Both the position numbers and the translations under genes were made by a program. 64,000 nt of DNA from Bryobacteraceae bacterium. GTDB lineage: Bacteria; Acidobacteriota; Terriglobia; Bryobacterales; Bryobacteraceae. The stretch is from the NCBI GenBank assembly GCA_041394945.1, contig JAWKHH010000005.1, forward strand, positions 248,001 to 312,000, given 5' to 3'. The stretch's first letter is position 1, and every line of letters begins with the position of its first letter. The notes below the pieces were generated by a model. That model did not search any database. It worked only from the letters and a program-made list of their open reading frames with translations, and was not told the DNA's origin. Below, piece after piece: positions 9,063 through 17,659 of the stretch.

Positions 9063-10343
9063 CTGCTTCTTCTCGTTCTTTGGTTCGTTCCCTCGTTTTC
9101 GCAAACGCGCCCAATCGCGTTTGAGAACGCCCGGATTATCCCGATCGATGGGCCGGAGATCGCACGCGGCACGCTTGTCGTCGAAGGCGGCGCCATCCGC
9201 GCGGTGGGCGCCAGCGGCTCCGTGGCCATTCCCGCCAATGCGGACCGGCGCGACGCCTCGAACCGCGTGATTATGCCCGGCTTCGTGGATACGCACAGCC
9301 ACATCGGCATGAGCGGCGGCGGAGACGGAAGCGCGCCGATTCAACCGGACGTCCGCGTGCTCGACGGAATCAATGTCCGCGACGCGCGCCTACAGAAGGC
9401 ACAGGCGGGCGGTATCACCACCGTGAACGTGATGCCCGGCTCCGGGCACCTGCTCAGCGGCCAGACCATCTATTTGAAGCTCCGCGATGGCCGCATCCTC
9501 GACGACTTCGTCATCCCGCTCGCCGGAGGCGTTTGGGCCGGCGGGATCAAGATGGCCAACGGAACGAACCCACGCCGGGCCGCGCCGTTCCCCGGGACCC
9601 GCGCGAAGGCGGCGGCGCTGGTGCGCGAGCAGTTCGTGAAGGCGCAGGAGTATCGCGACAAGATCCGGACCGCCGCCGGTGACGAATCAAAACTGCCCCG
9701 GCGCGACTTGCGCATGGAGGCGCTGGTGGAAGCGCTCGAAGGCCGGCGAGTGATTCACTTCCACACACACCGGCACGACGATATCCTCACAATCCTGCGG
9801 CTGCAAAGGGAGTTCGGCTTCAAGGTGGTGCTGCAGCACGTGAGCGACGGGTGGATGGTGGCCGATGAGATCGCCCGCGCCGGAGCGCCTTCATCGCTGA
9901 TCGTCATCGACAGCCCGGGGGGCAAGCTCGAGGCGAAGGACAACCAGTTCGGCGCCGGCGCGGCGCTTGAAAAGGCAGGCGCGCTGGTCGGCTTCCACAC
10001 CGACGACGGCGTTACCGATTCGCGGTGGTTCATCCGGCAGGCCGCGCTCGCCGTGCGCGCCGGGATGTCGCGCGAGAAGGCGCTCTACGGGATGACGCTG
10101 GCCGGGGCTCGAATGCTCGAGCTCGACGGGCGCGTCGGTTCGCTCACGCCCGGCAAGGATGCCGATTTCCTTCTTCTCTCCGGCGATCCACTTTCGATCT
10201 ACACGCACGTCGAGGAGACGTGGGTGGAAGGAACGCGCGTGTTCAATCGCGCCGACCCAAAAGATCGCCTTTACGCCACTGGCGGCTACGGCGCGTCGCA
10301 CGATCAAGGTAACTATCATCACGAGGACGACATCGAGCAATGA
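9051..10343 (+). CDS. Secreted metal-dependent amidohydrolase (imidazolonepropionase-like)
   Basis: A 430-aa amidohydrolase-superfamily enzyme from TTG 9051. A signal peptide (MRRLLLLLVLWFVPSFS) precedes the beta-sandwich and TIM-barrel. Metal ligands are visible: the HxH motif in DTHSHIG, the HFHTHRHDD strand, the VLQHVSDGW histidine, and the FHTDDG aspartate. The C-terminal GSLTPGKDADFLLLSGDP is the usual return to the beta-sandwich. Relatives act on cyclic or peptide-like amides; the substrate is unknown. The stop overlaps the start of a second amidohydrolase by ATGA, so the pair is translationally coupled. Confidence 0.85.
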   Translation: MRRLLLLLVLWFVPSFSQTRPIAFENARIIPIDGPEIARGTLVVEGGAIRAVGASGSVAIPANADRRDASNRVIMPGFVDTHSHIGMSGGGDGSAPIQPDVRVLDGINVRDARLQKAQAGGITTVNVMPGSGHLLSGQTIYLKLRDGRILDDFVIPLAGGVWAGGIKMANGTNPRRAAPFPGTRAKAAALVREQFVKAQEYRDKIRTAAGDESKLPRRDLRMEALVEALEGRRVIHFHTHRHDDILTILRLQREFGFKVVLQHVSDGWMVADEIARAGAPSSLIVIDSPGGKLEAKDNQFGAGAALEKAGALVGFHTDDGVTDSRWFIRQAALAVRAGMSREKALYGMTLAGARMLELDGRVGSLTPGKDADFLLLSGDPLSIYTHVEETWVEGTRVFNRADPKDRLYATGGYGASHDQGNYHHEDDIEQ

Positions 10344-11518
10344 AGCCGCTGCTGGTACTCACTCTCGCCGTTTTGCCAGCCGCCGCGCAGATCGCCGTGC
10401 GGGCCGGCATGTTGCATACGCTTGCCGGAGAACCGATCCGTGACGGAGTGGTGCTCGTACGCGACGGCCGCATCGAGCGCGTGGGCCCGGCCGCGTCCAC
10501 GCCCATTCCGGCCGGTTACCGAACGCTGCAAGCCGCCGTTGCGACACCCGGTTTGATCGACGCCCACACTGTGGCGGGGCTCTCCGGTTATCTCAACCAG
10601 CCGCAGGATCAGGAACAGACGGAACGCTCCGCTGCGATTCAGCCGGAGCTCCGGGCCATCGACGCCTTCGATCCGCGGGAGCGGCTCGTGGAATACCTGC
10701 GCGGGTTTGGCGTCACCACGATTCACACGGGTCACGGCCCGGGTCCGCTCGTCTCCGGGCAGACGATGATCGCGAAGACCATCGGAGAATCGGCGGACAA
10801 GGCGGCGTTGGTGGAGACGGCGATGGTGGCGGCCACCTATGGCGACGAAGCGCGGGAATCCGGCGGCAAGTCCCCGGGGACAAAGCCGAAGATGATCGCC
10901 ATGCTGCGCGCGGAATTGATCAAGGCGCAGGAGGCGATCGCGAAGCCGCCTACCACGCGCGACCTCCGCAACGAAATGTTCCAACGCCTGGTGCGGCGCG
11001 AGATCCCTCTGCTGGTGACGGTTCATCGCGCCTACGACATAGCCACCGTACTGCGGCTCGGCAAGGAGTTCAACCTGCGCCTGGTGCTGGACGGCGCCGC
11101 CGAGGCGTACCTGATGATCGACGGCATCAAGGCGTCCGGGTACCCGGTGATCGTGCACCCGACGATGGCGCGCGCCGGGGACGAGACGGAGAATCTGAGC
11201 CTGGAGACAGCGTCGAAGCTGAAGGCGGCCGGCATCCCGTTCGCGCTGCAGAGCGGATTCGAGAGCTACGTGCCGAAGACGCGTGTGGTCCTGTTCGAGG
11301 CGGGGATGGCCGCAGCCAACGGCCTTTCGTTCCGCGACGCGCTCGCCGCGATCACGATCGACGCCGCGCGTCTGCTCGGTCTGGACCGGCGCATCGGGTC
11401 CCTCGAAGCGGGCAAGGACGCCGACATCGCCCTCTACGATGGCGACCCGTTCGAGTTCACGACGCACTGCACGGCGACGATCGCCGGCGGCAGCGTCGTC
11501 TTCGAGGGACGGCAGTAG
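10340..11518 (+). CDS. Amidohydrolase-family protein lacking metal ligands (putative pseudoenzyme partner)
   Basis: 392 aa with a signal peptide (MKPLLVLTLAVLPAAAQ). It aligns by eye with the preceding protein along its whole length, including LVSGQTM and GSLEAGKDADIALYDGDP. The catalytic positions are substituted: HxH becomes DAHTVAG, the HxHxH strand becomes TVHRAYD, the VLQH histidine becomes VLDG, and the FHTDD aspartate becomes LQSGF. It therefore probably cannot bind the usual binuclear metal centre. Coupling to the intact paralogue (4-bp overlap) suggests a structural or regulatory subunit of a heteromer. Confidence 0.8.
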   Translation: MKPLLVLTLAVLPAAAQIAVRAGMLHTLAGEPIRDGVVLVRDGRIERVGPAASTPIPAGYRTLQAAVATPGLIDAHTVAGLSGYLNQPQDQEQTERSAAIQPELRAIDAFDPRERLVEYLRGFGVTTIHTGHGPGPLVSGQTMIAKTIGESADKAALVETAMVAATYGDEARESGGKSPGTKPKMIAMLRAELIKAQEAIAKPPTTRDLRNEMFQRLVRREIPLLVTVHRAYDIATVLRLGKEFNLRLVLDGAAEAYLMIDGIKASGYPVIVHPTMARAGDETENLSLETASKLKAAGIPFALQSGFESYVPKTRVVLFEAGMAAANGLSFRDALAAITIDAARLLGLDRRIGSLEAGKDADIALYDGDPFEFTTHCTATIAGGSVVFEGRQ

Positions 11519-11555
11519 CTGCGCTTCCAAGGCCCGTGGATGCGGGGACACGTCC

Positions 11556-12875
11556 CTAATTGATGCCGTACTCTTTCAGCCGGTATTGCAGAGTGCGAAG
11601 GCTGATGCCGAGCTGCGCGGCCGTCCTGGTGCGGTTGCCTGAGTTCGCCTCGAGCGCGTCGAGAATCGCCTGCTTCTCGATATCCTTGAACAGCACCGGC
11701 TGCACGGGTCCGGATTCGGTAATCGGCAGATCCTCCGCGTCGACGACATCGTCGAACAGGATCGCCATCCGCTCCATCGTGTTCTCGAGCTCGCGGACGT
11801 TGCCCGGCCACGAGTACGCCGTGAGGACGCGCTCGGCCGCCGCGGTCAGCTTGATCGGCGGCTTCCCGAGCGACGCCGCGGCGCGCGTCAGAAAATGCCG
11901 CGCCAGCGCGACGATATCGGCGCCCCGCGCACGCAGCGGCGGAGCCTCGATCGGAAACAGGTTCAATCGATAGTAGAGATCCTCGCGGAACCGCGTCTCG
12001 GCGACGGCCCGTTTCAGGTCGCGATTCGTAGCCGTGACCACGCGCACGTCCACCGTGATCACGCGTGTGCCGCCCACGCGCTCAAACGACTTCTCCTGAA
12101 GCACGCGCAGAAGCTTCGCCTGGAGATTCGCGTCCAGCTCACCGATCTCGTCGAGGAACAGCGTCCCGCCGTGGGCGCGCTCGAAGCGGCCGATATGCTG
12201 CGCGGTGGCGCCAGTGAACGCCCCTTTCTCGTGCCCGAACAGCTCGCTCTCGATGAGCGATGGCGAGAGCGCGGCGCAGTTGACGGCGACGAACGCACGC
12301 GACGCGCGCGGGCTGTTATCGTGGATGCAGCGCGCGATGAGCTCCTTGCCGGTGCCGCTTTCGCCGTGGATCAGAACCGTCGCCGGCGTTGGAGCCACCC
12401 GGCGGAGCAGCTCCAGCACATGCAGCATCGAGGCGTCGCCCGCCACCATCGACTTGCAGGCGAAGCGGCCCTGCTGTTCTTCGCGAAGCAGGCTTCGTTC
12501 GTGGCGCTCCACCCCACGGTCCAGCGCCTTGCGGACCAGGATGCGCAGCTCATCGGGGCTCGCCAGCGGCTTGCCGAGATAATCTTCGGCGCCGAGCTTC
12601 ATCGCTTCGACAGCGGTGGGCACGGTGGCGAACGCGGTGATCATGATCACCGGCGTATCCGGGCTGTGCTCCTTGGACCACCGAAGCACGTCGAGACCAG
12701 TGCCGTCCGGCAGCGCGAGATCGGTGACCACAAGATGATACTGGCGCTTCTGGTACGCAAGGATCGCTCCAGCGACGTTCGGCGCGGACGAAACCGCGTA
12801 GCCCTCGCCCGAGAGGATGGCTTCGAGCAGCCCGCGAAATCCGGCGTCGTCATCCACGATCAGGATGTGTTCCAT
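11556..12875 (-). CDS. Sigma-54-dependent response regulator (NtrC family)
   Basis: 439 aa from ATG 12875 with a CAGGAGA ribosome-binding site; the open frame upstream lies inside the kinase gene. Receiver domain 1-115 has acidic pocket DDD (8-10) and phospho-acceptor D52. The AAA+ domain has Walker A GESGTGKE (171-178), the sigma-54-contacting GAFTGA loop (218-223), Walker B LDEIGE (241-246) and the arginine finger region. A Fis-type helix-turn-helix fills 402-437. It overlaps the kinase by 26 bp. It is the likely activator of its own operon through the sigma-54 promoter at 14822-14836. Confidence 0.93.
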   Translation of the reverse strand: MEHILIVDDDAGFRGLLEAILSGEGYAVSSAPNVAGAILAYQKRQYHLVVTDLALPDGTGLDVLRWSKEHSPDTPVIMITAFATVPTAVEAMKLGAEDYLGKPLASPDELRILVRKALDRGVERHERSLLREEQQGRFACKSMVAGDASMLHVLELLRRVAPTPATVLIHGESGTGKELIARCIHDNSPRASRAFVAVNCAALSPSLIESELFGHEKGAFTGATAQHIGRFERAHGGTLFLDEIGELDANLQAKLLRVLQEKSFERVGGTRVITVDVRVVTATNRDLKRAVAETRFREDLYYRLNLFPIEAPPLRARGADIVALARHFLTRAAASLGKPPIKLTAAAERVLTAYSWPGNVRELENTMERMAILFDDVVDAEDLPITESGPVQPVLFKDIEKQAILDALEANSGNRTRTAAQLGISLRTLQYRLKEYGIN

Positions 12876-14058
12876 TCGATTCTCCTGGGAGGCGGACTTC
12901 GGCCACGGTTCCGCCGCTGGCGGCGTTGTCGAGCCGCAGCGTCCCACCGAGGGCCTCGGTGAGCTTGCGCGAGATGGAAAGGCCCAGGCCGGTGCCCGAT
13001 GCCTTCGACGTGTAGAACGGCTCGAACAACCGCCGCCGGGCCTCTTCGGAAAGGCCGGGACCATTGTCGGAGAGCCGCAGCACGACGCTGTCGCCGTCGC
13101 TCTCGATCTCGAACCGGACCCGCGCGTTCTCGCCGCCGCCGGCGGCTTCGGCGGCGTTGCGCAACAGGTTGAGCAGCACCTGTTCGAGCAGTTGCGGATC
13201 GGTGGTCAAAGTGAGCGGCGCGGCCGAGGCCTCGAAGCCCGGCAGAATCTGGCGCGCGTGCAGCCGCATGGACTCGGCGAGAGCCTCGGCTTGCACCGCG
13301 CGAGACCTCGGCTCGGCTTTCCGGCCGTACACCAGAAGGTCCGCCGACAGCCGTTCCAGCCGGGCGCTTTGGTCCAGGATCGGTTCGAGCAGCGCGGCGT
13401 GTTCCCCGCGCAGCTTCTCACCGAGCAACTGCGCGAAACCCTTGATGGTGCCGAGCGGGTTGCGGATCTCGTGCGCCAGCACGGCCGACATCTCGCCGAT
13501 GCGGGCAAGGTGCCGCATCTCGGCCTGGCGCTGCTCGGCTGCGCGCGCCCGCAGCACGCTCCGCGCCGTGAGAAACGCGAGCGCGACGATCATCAGCGAA
13601 GCGGCGGCCACCAGCAGCAAATGATGGCGCGCGTGCTCCACGAGGAAATCCGCCGCGCTCTCGGCGATATCGATCCGGGCCAGCCGCATGCCGCCGGCCG
13701 AATGAAACGGGATGTAAGTCCGCAGGACGCGCTCGCCGCCGGCGTTGAGCGCCTGGGTGCGATACAGTTCGCGGCCTTCCCAGAGGTCCGTGAGTTCCGG
13801 AGGGGAACTGTCGCGCGCCAGAATGGCGAGGTCCCAAAGCGCCTCCTCCTCGTCGAGTAGCGTCTGCCGCCACTGGTCTTCCGGCATGCCCGGGGGAAAA
13901 GTTTCAAGCCGCGCCGCGATGGAAGCGACACGGCTTCGAAGGTAGACCGTGCGTTGGGCGTCGAGCGCGCGATAGGTCCGAAACGCGCTCAACACCAACA
14001 GCGCGGGGAGCAAGGTTCCGAGCAATGCAAGCGGAATCAGGACTCGAGGCTGACGCAT
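12850..14058 (-). CDS. Membrane sensor histidine kinase partnered with the NtrC-type regulator
   Basis: 402 aa from ATG 14058 (MRQPRV). Two transmembrane helices (about 5-25 and 146-166) flank a ~120-residue periplasmic sensor domain with no named fold. A HisKA domain follows with the H-box VLAHEIRNPLGTIKGF (phospho-His 196). The HATPase domain has the N-box NLLRNAAEA, DNGPGL and GTGLGLS. The architecture resembles ZraS/AtoS-type kinases. It lies 14 bp after the small secreted protein gene and overlaps the regulator start by 26 bp, so the four genes form one operon. Confidence 0.9.
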   Translation of the reverse strand: MRQPRVLIPLALLGTLLPALLVLSAFRTYRALDAQRTVYLRSRVASIAARLETFPPGMPEDQWRQTLLDEEEALWDLAILARDSSPPELTDLWEGRELYRTQALNAGGERVLRTYIPFHSAGGMRLARIDIAESAADFLVEHARHHLLLVAAASLMIVALAFLTARSVLRARAAEQRQAEMRHLARIGEMSAVLAHEIRNPLGTIKGFAQLLGEKLRGEHAALLEPILDQSARLERLSADLLVYGRKAEPRSRAVQAEALAESMRLHARQILPGFEASAAPLTLTTDPQLLEQVLLNLLRNAAEAAGGGENARVRFEIESDGDSVVLRLSDNGPGLSEEARRRLFEPFYTSKASGTGLGLSISRKLTEALGGTLRLDNAASGGTVAEVRLPGESNGTHPDRG

Positions 14059-14072
14059 TGTTCCCGTTTGCG

Positions 14073-14465
14073 TCAGGAGCCTTGCTTCACCGGATGCCTG
14101 TGGCGGCCTCCCCGCCACAGCGGCCGGCCATCCTTGTCTCGGAACTCGAGCGTCTGCCTGGATTCGGTGAGCGTCACGCGGACTGCGATCGCTTCCTGTT
14201 CACCGCGTGGAAGCGCCGTCAGCGAGACTGCCTGTTCCGCCTTGGGATTGAAGCCGTTGTCGATGAGATAGCGGATCGAACCGAGCAGCACCTTCCACTC
14301 GCGCCCGTCGTTGGCCTTGACGGCGATCGTGGCCGGACCGCCTTGCGGGATGATGCTGACCGACGAAATCACGCCTTCGATCTCGAAGGGCTTCGGAGCC
14401 GGCGTCTGGGCCGCGAGCGTCGTGGCGGCAAGCGATGCGATGAGAAAGAACGTTCCGGATTTCAT
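14073..14465 (-). CDS. Small secreted protein, OB-fold-like, in the two-component operon
   Basis: 130 aa with a signal peptide (MKSGTFFLIASLAATTLAAQ). The mature part is beta-rich: IEGVISSVSI, a Lys-rich strand with WKVLLGSIRYLIDNGF, then RVTLTESRQTLEFRDKDG, ending in a His/Arg-rich tail (GGRHRHP). I do not recognise a named family; an OB-like or metal-binding fold is only a guess. The ribosome-binding site GGAAGGGG is good. It sits between the CxxC mini-protein and the kinase, so it may be an accessory periplasmic sensor protein, as ZraP is for ZraSR. Confidence 0.75.
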   Translation of the reverse strand: MKSGTFFLIASLAATTLAAQTPAPKPFEIEGVISSVSIIPQGGPATIAVKANDGREWKVLLGSIRYLIDNGFNPKAEQAVSLTALPRGEQEAIAVRVTLTESRQTLEFRDKDGRPLWRGGRHRHPVKQGS

Positions 14466-14549
14466 TTCATTCCCCTTCCTGAAAATTGTGGCGAACAGGC
14501 GTTGCGGGCGCGATTCCTACATTCACAGTACCGCGCCCGCGCGCGAGCG

Positions 14550-14795
14550 CTACCGGCGTCCGCCTCCGCCGCGACCGTTCCGCTGCGGGGTGCGCTGTCC
14601 GGAGCCATCGTGCTGGCCCTGACCCTGGCCCTTTCGCTGGTTCTTCTTCGCGCCTTGGCCACCGGAGCCGTCCCGCTTCTGGATGCCGCCGTTGGGGCAG
14701 TTCGGACAAGCCGGATCGGAGGCCTGGGCGAACGCGGTCATGGGAGCGAGCGTCAGAAAACCTGCCGCCACGATTGCTAGGAGTTTGTGTTTCAT
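14550..14795 (-). CDS. Small secreted CxxC protein, first gene of the sigma-54 operon
   Basis: 81 aa. Signal peptide MKHKLLAIVAAGFLTLAPMT with an AFA cleavage site, then a short motif CPNCPNGG and a disordered Gly/Gln/Lys/Arg-rich tail. The only two cysteines form one CxxC, suited to metal or redox binding. Start is ATG 14795 with a strong GAGGTGAT ribosome-binding site 8 bp upstream. It is the promoter-proximal gene of the operon leading to the histidine kinase and NtrC-type regulator. No family recognised; a periplasmic metal or thiol sensor is inferred from context only. Confidence 0.75.
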   Translation of the reverse strand: MKHKLLAIVAAGFLTLAPMTAFAQASDPACPNCPNGGIQKRDGSGGQGAKKNQRKGQGQGQHDGSGQRTPQRNGRGGGGRR

Positions 14796-14821
14796 GGCTG
14801 ATCACCTCGCTCTTCCTAAAC

Positions 14822-14836
14822 GCAAGGAGTCTGCCA
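14822..14836 (-). promoter_or_regulatory. Sigma-54 promoter (-24/-12) of the sensory operon
   Basis: On the minus strand TGGCAG-N5-TTGC reads from 14836 down to 14822. The GG and GC dinucleotides have exactly the canonical sigma-54 spacing, and only the two bases after TGGCA differ from the TGGCACG-N4-TTGC consensus. The predicted start near 14810 leaves a ~15-nt leader containing the GAGGTGAT ribosome-binding site before ATG 14795. The operon encodes its own sigma-54 activator. Confidence 0.7.
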
Positions 14837-14837
14837 T

Positions 14838-14854
14838 TTTGCTTTCGTTGCAAA
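14838..14854. promoter_or_regulatory. Inverted repeat next to the sigma-54 promoter
   Basis: TTTGC-N7-GCAAA, perfect 5-bp arms, lies directly upstream of the -24 element. It is close for an enhancer site, so it could instead be a repressor or architectural-protein site. Short repeats of this size can also arise by chance. Confidence 0.3.
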
Positions 14855-14904
14855 CAAAGGCGGTCCCGAAGGCGAAGCGGCCGGCTGCCGCGCAAGAACT
14901 GCGT

Positions 14905-14927
14905 GGCGCGCGCGGGATGTGCGCGCC
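14905..14927. promoter_or_regulatory. Inverted repeat: candidate upstream activating site or terminator
   Basis: GGCGCGC (14905-14911) and GCGCGCC (14921-14927) are perfectly complementary around a 9-bp spacer. The centre is about 105 bp upstream of the predicted sigma-54 start, where NtrC-type activators normally bind. It also lies 23 bp past the stop of the minus-strand-converging neighbour's frame end at 14950, so a terminator stem is the alternative; no U-tract follows. Confidence 0.35.
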
Positions 14928-14949
14928 GATCCCGATCGGAGCGGCGGGC

Positions 14950-16320
14950 TCAGGAACCGCGCAGGTCGTAGCAGAGGAGCCTCGGCCCTGTCCCGTGGAT
15001 CGAATCCCTCGTGTTCTGCGAGATATAGAGCAGCCCGCGGCTCAACACCGGCAGCGCCCACGTCTCGCGCGCCGCGAACAGCCATGTCCGACCCAGTTGC
15101 TTGTAGCCCTTTGGGGTCAGCCGCAGCCAGAGAAGGTGTCCCAGCTCGCCGAGGCAGAGGAAGTCGCCGTCCACGGCCAGCAGCGTTCCGCGAAACGTAC
15201 CCAGCGTCTGCTGACGCTGCTGCCCGTTGACCTCGAATGTCTCGTTCCACTCGGGCGTCTCACGCCACGCGATCTTGCCCGTTGTCGGATCGAGACACGC
15301 CAGCGACGCGTCGGGTTCGTTCCTTCCGTCGAATCCGTATAACACGCCGTCCCGATGCACCGGCGTATTGAAGTGCAGCCCGAACTCGGGGGTGGTGAAC
15401 TTCGTCTTCGGCTGGAAGTCCGGACCGATCTCCACCAGCGCGCCGCCCGTCTTGTAGGTGGCCGAAATGAACACCTGGTTGTCGAAGATCACCGGGCACG
15501 ACGCGTTTACCGACTCATAGCTCTTCGATCGCCACGGAAAGACGAAGTCCACCTTCCCGCTCTCCGGGTCGATCGACATCAGGCCGCCGGTCGGCGGATT
15601 CGACTCCCCGCCTGCGAAGACGAACACACGGCGTTTTCCGTGCACCACCGCCGGAATCGGCGACGCGTAACTCGGTCCCCAATCCTTCCCCGCCCGCCAG
15701 ATCTCCTTCCCGCTCGATTTGTCGAGCGCCACCACGCACGGCCCGCCCGGCGCACCCACGTTCAGAATCAGCTTTTCCCCTTCGATCAACGGCGTCGACG
15801 CCGTGCCGAAGAAGTCCTGCGGGACCTTGTAGTCCTTGTTGATCTCGCGCTTCCAGACGACCTTGCCGGTGGCGAGTTCGAAGCAATTGAGCACGCCCTG
15901 CGCGCCTACCGTATAGACTCGCTCGCCGTCGATCACCGGAGACGCGCGCGGGCCGTTGTTGTACCCATATCGATCCTCGAACGTCGTTGCATACTGGTGC
16001 TGCCACAAGCGCGCGCCGGTTTCCGGGTGCATGCACTCCACCGATTCCATCGCGCCCGGACGATGAAAATAAACCAGACGCTCGCCGGCGATCGCGGGCG
16101 AAGCATAGCCCGTCCCCTTGGCGAACTCCCACACCAGCGGCGGCGGCAGCTTCCGCGACAGCTTCGTTTCCGTGGAGATCGCGTTGTGCGTGGGTCCGAG
16201 GAACGACGTCCAGTCGTGCGTCGCGGCTCCAGCCGTCAACGCCCGCGGCTTCCGATGCGCCTTCGCGCCTTCCGGCTGCTTCTGGAAAAACGGGACAAGC
16301 AATAAGGACCGGCGTCTCAC
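14950..16320 (-). CDS. Secreted PQQ-binding-like beta-propeller protein
   Basis: 456 aa from GTG 16320; an earlier TTG at 16350 would overlap the upstream gene. A weak hydrophobic N-terminus (RRRSLLLVPFF) may be a signal. Repeated blades carry the PQQ/BamB-type pattern, for example ELATGKVVWKREI, DKSSGKEIWRAG, DPESGKVDF and DPTTGKIAWRE. WTSFLGP near the start is typical of PQQ-like proteins that are abundant in Acidobacteriota and Planctomycetota. They are often annotated as BamB-like or quinoprotein dehydrogenase-like; no catalytic calcium site can be claimed. Gap to the upstream gene is 16 bp. Confidence 0.75.
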   Translation of the reverse strand: MRRRSLLLVPFFQKQPEGAKAHRKPRALTAGAATHDWTSFLGPTHNAISTETKLSRKLPPPLVWEFAKGTGYASPAIAGERLVYFHRPGAMESVECMHPETGARLWQHQYATTFEDRYGYNNGPRASPVIDGERVYTVGAQGVLNCFELATGKVVWKREINKDYKVPQDFFGTASTPLIEGEKLILNVGAPGGPCVVALDKSSGKEIWRAGKDWGPSYASPIPAVVHGKRRVFVFAGGESNPPTGGLMSIDPESGKVDFVFPWRSKSYESVNASCPVIFDNQVFISATYKTGGALVEIGPDFQPKTKFTTPEFGLHFNTPVHRDGVLYGFDGRNEPDASLACLDPTTGKIAWRETPEWNETFEVNGQQRQQTLGTFRGTLLAVDGDFLCLGELGHLLWLRLTPKGYKQLGRTWLFAARETWALPVLSRGLLYISQNTRDSIHGTGPRLLCYDLRGS

Positions 16321-16336
16321 CCGGCCATCATACCCG

Positions 16337-17602
16337 CTACCGGTCCTCAATGGTCTCCCACACCATCCGCAGGCCCTTGGGGACTCTTGCCTTCTTCGCG
16401 TCCCAATGAAGCACGCCCTCGCCTCTCGGCTTCTCCCGCACGAGGATGTCGAACCGTTTCTGCCTGCGCTTCGTGAAGATCGGGTCCATCCGCCTGGTCT
16501 GCCGGATCAGGCCCGAGGCCGGACCGGCGTCATGCATCGTCGCGCTGAAATCGAAAGACTCGGCGCCATCGGCCGATTTCGCCGTATGAAACTCGATTCC
16601 CACCACGTAATGCGGGAACGGCGTCGCTTCCTTCTCGAGCCGCACCAGGCGCCCGTGGAGCGCCCATCCGGCGGCCATCAGCGTCGTGCCACTGTGAACC
16701 ACCGGCTTCGCCACCGCTGCGGTGACGGCGTCGCCGAGCGCTGCCCCGGCGGGGTCGATATCGTGAACGAGGTTCACCTCCACCGTCAGCTTCGCGGGCA
16801 GCGACGCCACCGGAGCCGGCCCCGGCGCCGGTGCTTCCGCGATCTCTGCCTCGTCGCTGTCGAACTTCAAGCGGGACTCGGCACGGTATTGCCGGCATTC
16901 GGCGAACACGCTGTCGTTGCGGTGTTCCTCGCCGTTCAGATCGACGAGCGACAGGCTCGCCTTCCGGGGCAAAAGAAACTCGCCGTCGCCGATCGGCGTG
17001 CGCGCGTAATCGATGATGTGCCGGATCGCCTGGATCCCGAGGTCTGGCGAAACCTCATCGGCGATCACCTCCAGCCGCACGAGGTCCAGCGTACGCGGAT
17101 CGAGCGCAAAGCTTCCGCGCACACCCACCTCTTCTTCGTGCGGCGGAAACCGCAGCGTGTAGCGCGAGTGCTCCACGGGCAGTTCGTAGTCGAAACGGAC
17201 CGCGGATTGGCCCGCGGCATCGCCGTCGCCGCGCAGCGTGAACCGGGTCGCCGGAGAAAGAAAGACGTGCTTCACGTGCAGCGCGAAATTGCCGGTGCTC
17301 ACCACGCCCTTGCCCACCAGTTCGCGCAGCTCCTTGTCTTCGAACTTCTTCGCGTCCGGCCAGCTATACCGCTCGTTCTGTCCGATGAGCCCCACCTGCA
17401 CGCGGATGCTGTCGAGCGGCTGAAACGCTACCGATTCCGAAGGCCGCCGGGCCCGTTCGATGGTCTGCAGGCACGTGTAGTCGGGGAGCTGTTTCAACGT
17501 ATCCCGCAGTTGCGAGCGAAACTGTTCCAGCACCGCCGCCGGATCGCCCTCCGCGCCAAACGCCGCGGAGATGAAGAGGAATAAACCGCAGCACCGCTTC
17601 AT
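16337..17602 (-). CDS. Secreted protein of unknown function
   Basis: 421 aa, signal peptide MKRCCGLFLFISAAFG. The N-terminal part has DYTCLQTIER, a motif I associate with a family of exported proteins in Solibacter-type genomes. The middle contains beta-strand-rich segments (GSFALDPRTLDLVRLEV) and a Pro/Ala linker around residue 260 before a second domain. No catalytic motif is evident. It is followed 16 bp later by the propeller gene, so they are probably co-transcribed. Function unknown. Confidence 0.65.
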   Translation of the reverse strand: MKRCCGLFLFISAAFGAEGDPAAVLEQFRSQLRDTLKQLPDYTCLQTIERARRPSESVAFQPLDSIRVQVGLIGQNERYSWPDAKKFEDKELRELVGKGVVSTGNFALHVKHVFLSPATRFTLRGDGDAAGQSAVRFDYELPVEHSRYTLRFPPHEEEVGVRGSFALDPRTLDLVRLEVIADEVSPDLGIQAIRHIIDYARTPIGDGEFLLPRKASLSLVDLNGEEHRNDSVFAECRQYRAESRLKFDSDEAEIAEAPAPGPAPVASLPAKLTVEVNLVHDIDPAGAALGDAVTAAVAKPVVHSGTTLMAAGWALHGRLVRLEKEATPFPHYVVGIEFHTAKSADGAESFDFSATMHDAGPASGLIRQTRRMDPIFTKRRQKRFDILVREKPRGEGVLHWDAKKARVPKGLRMVWETIEDR

Positions 17603-17659
17603 GACCGGGCCATTATATTGATCCGGTCGGCCGAAGAAAAGGGGGCCTCAGGGGCGGCG

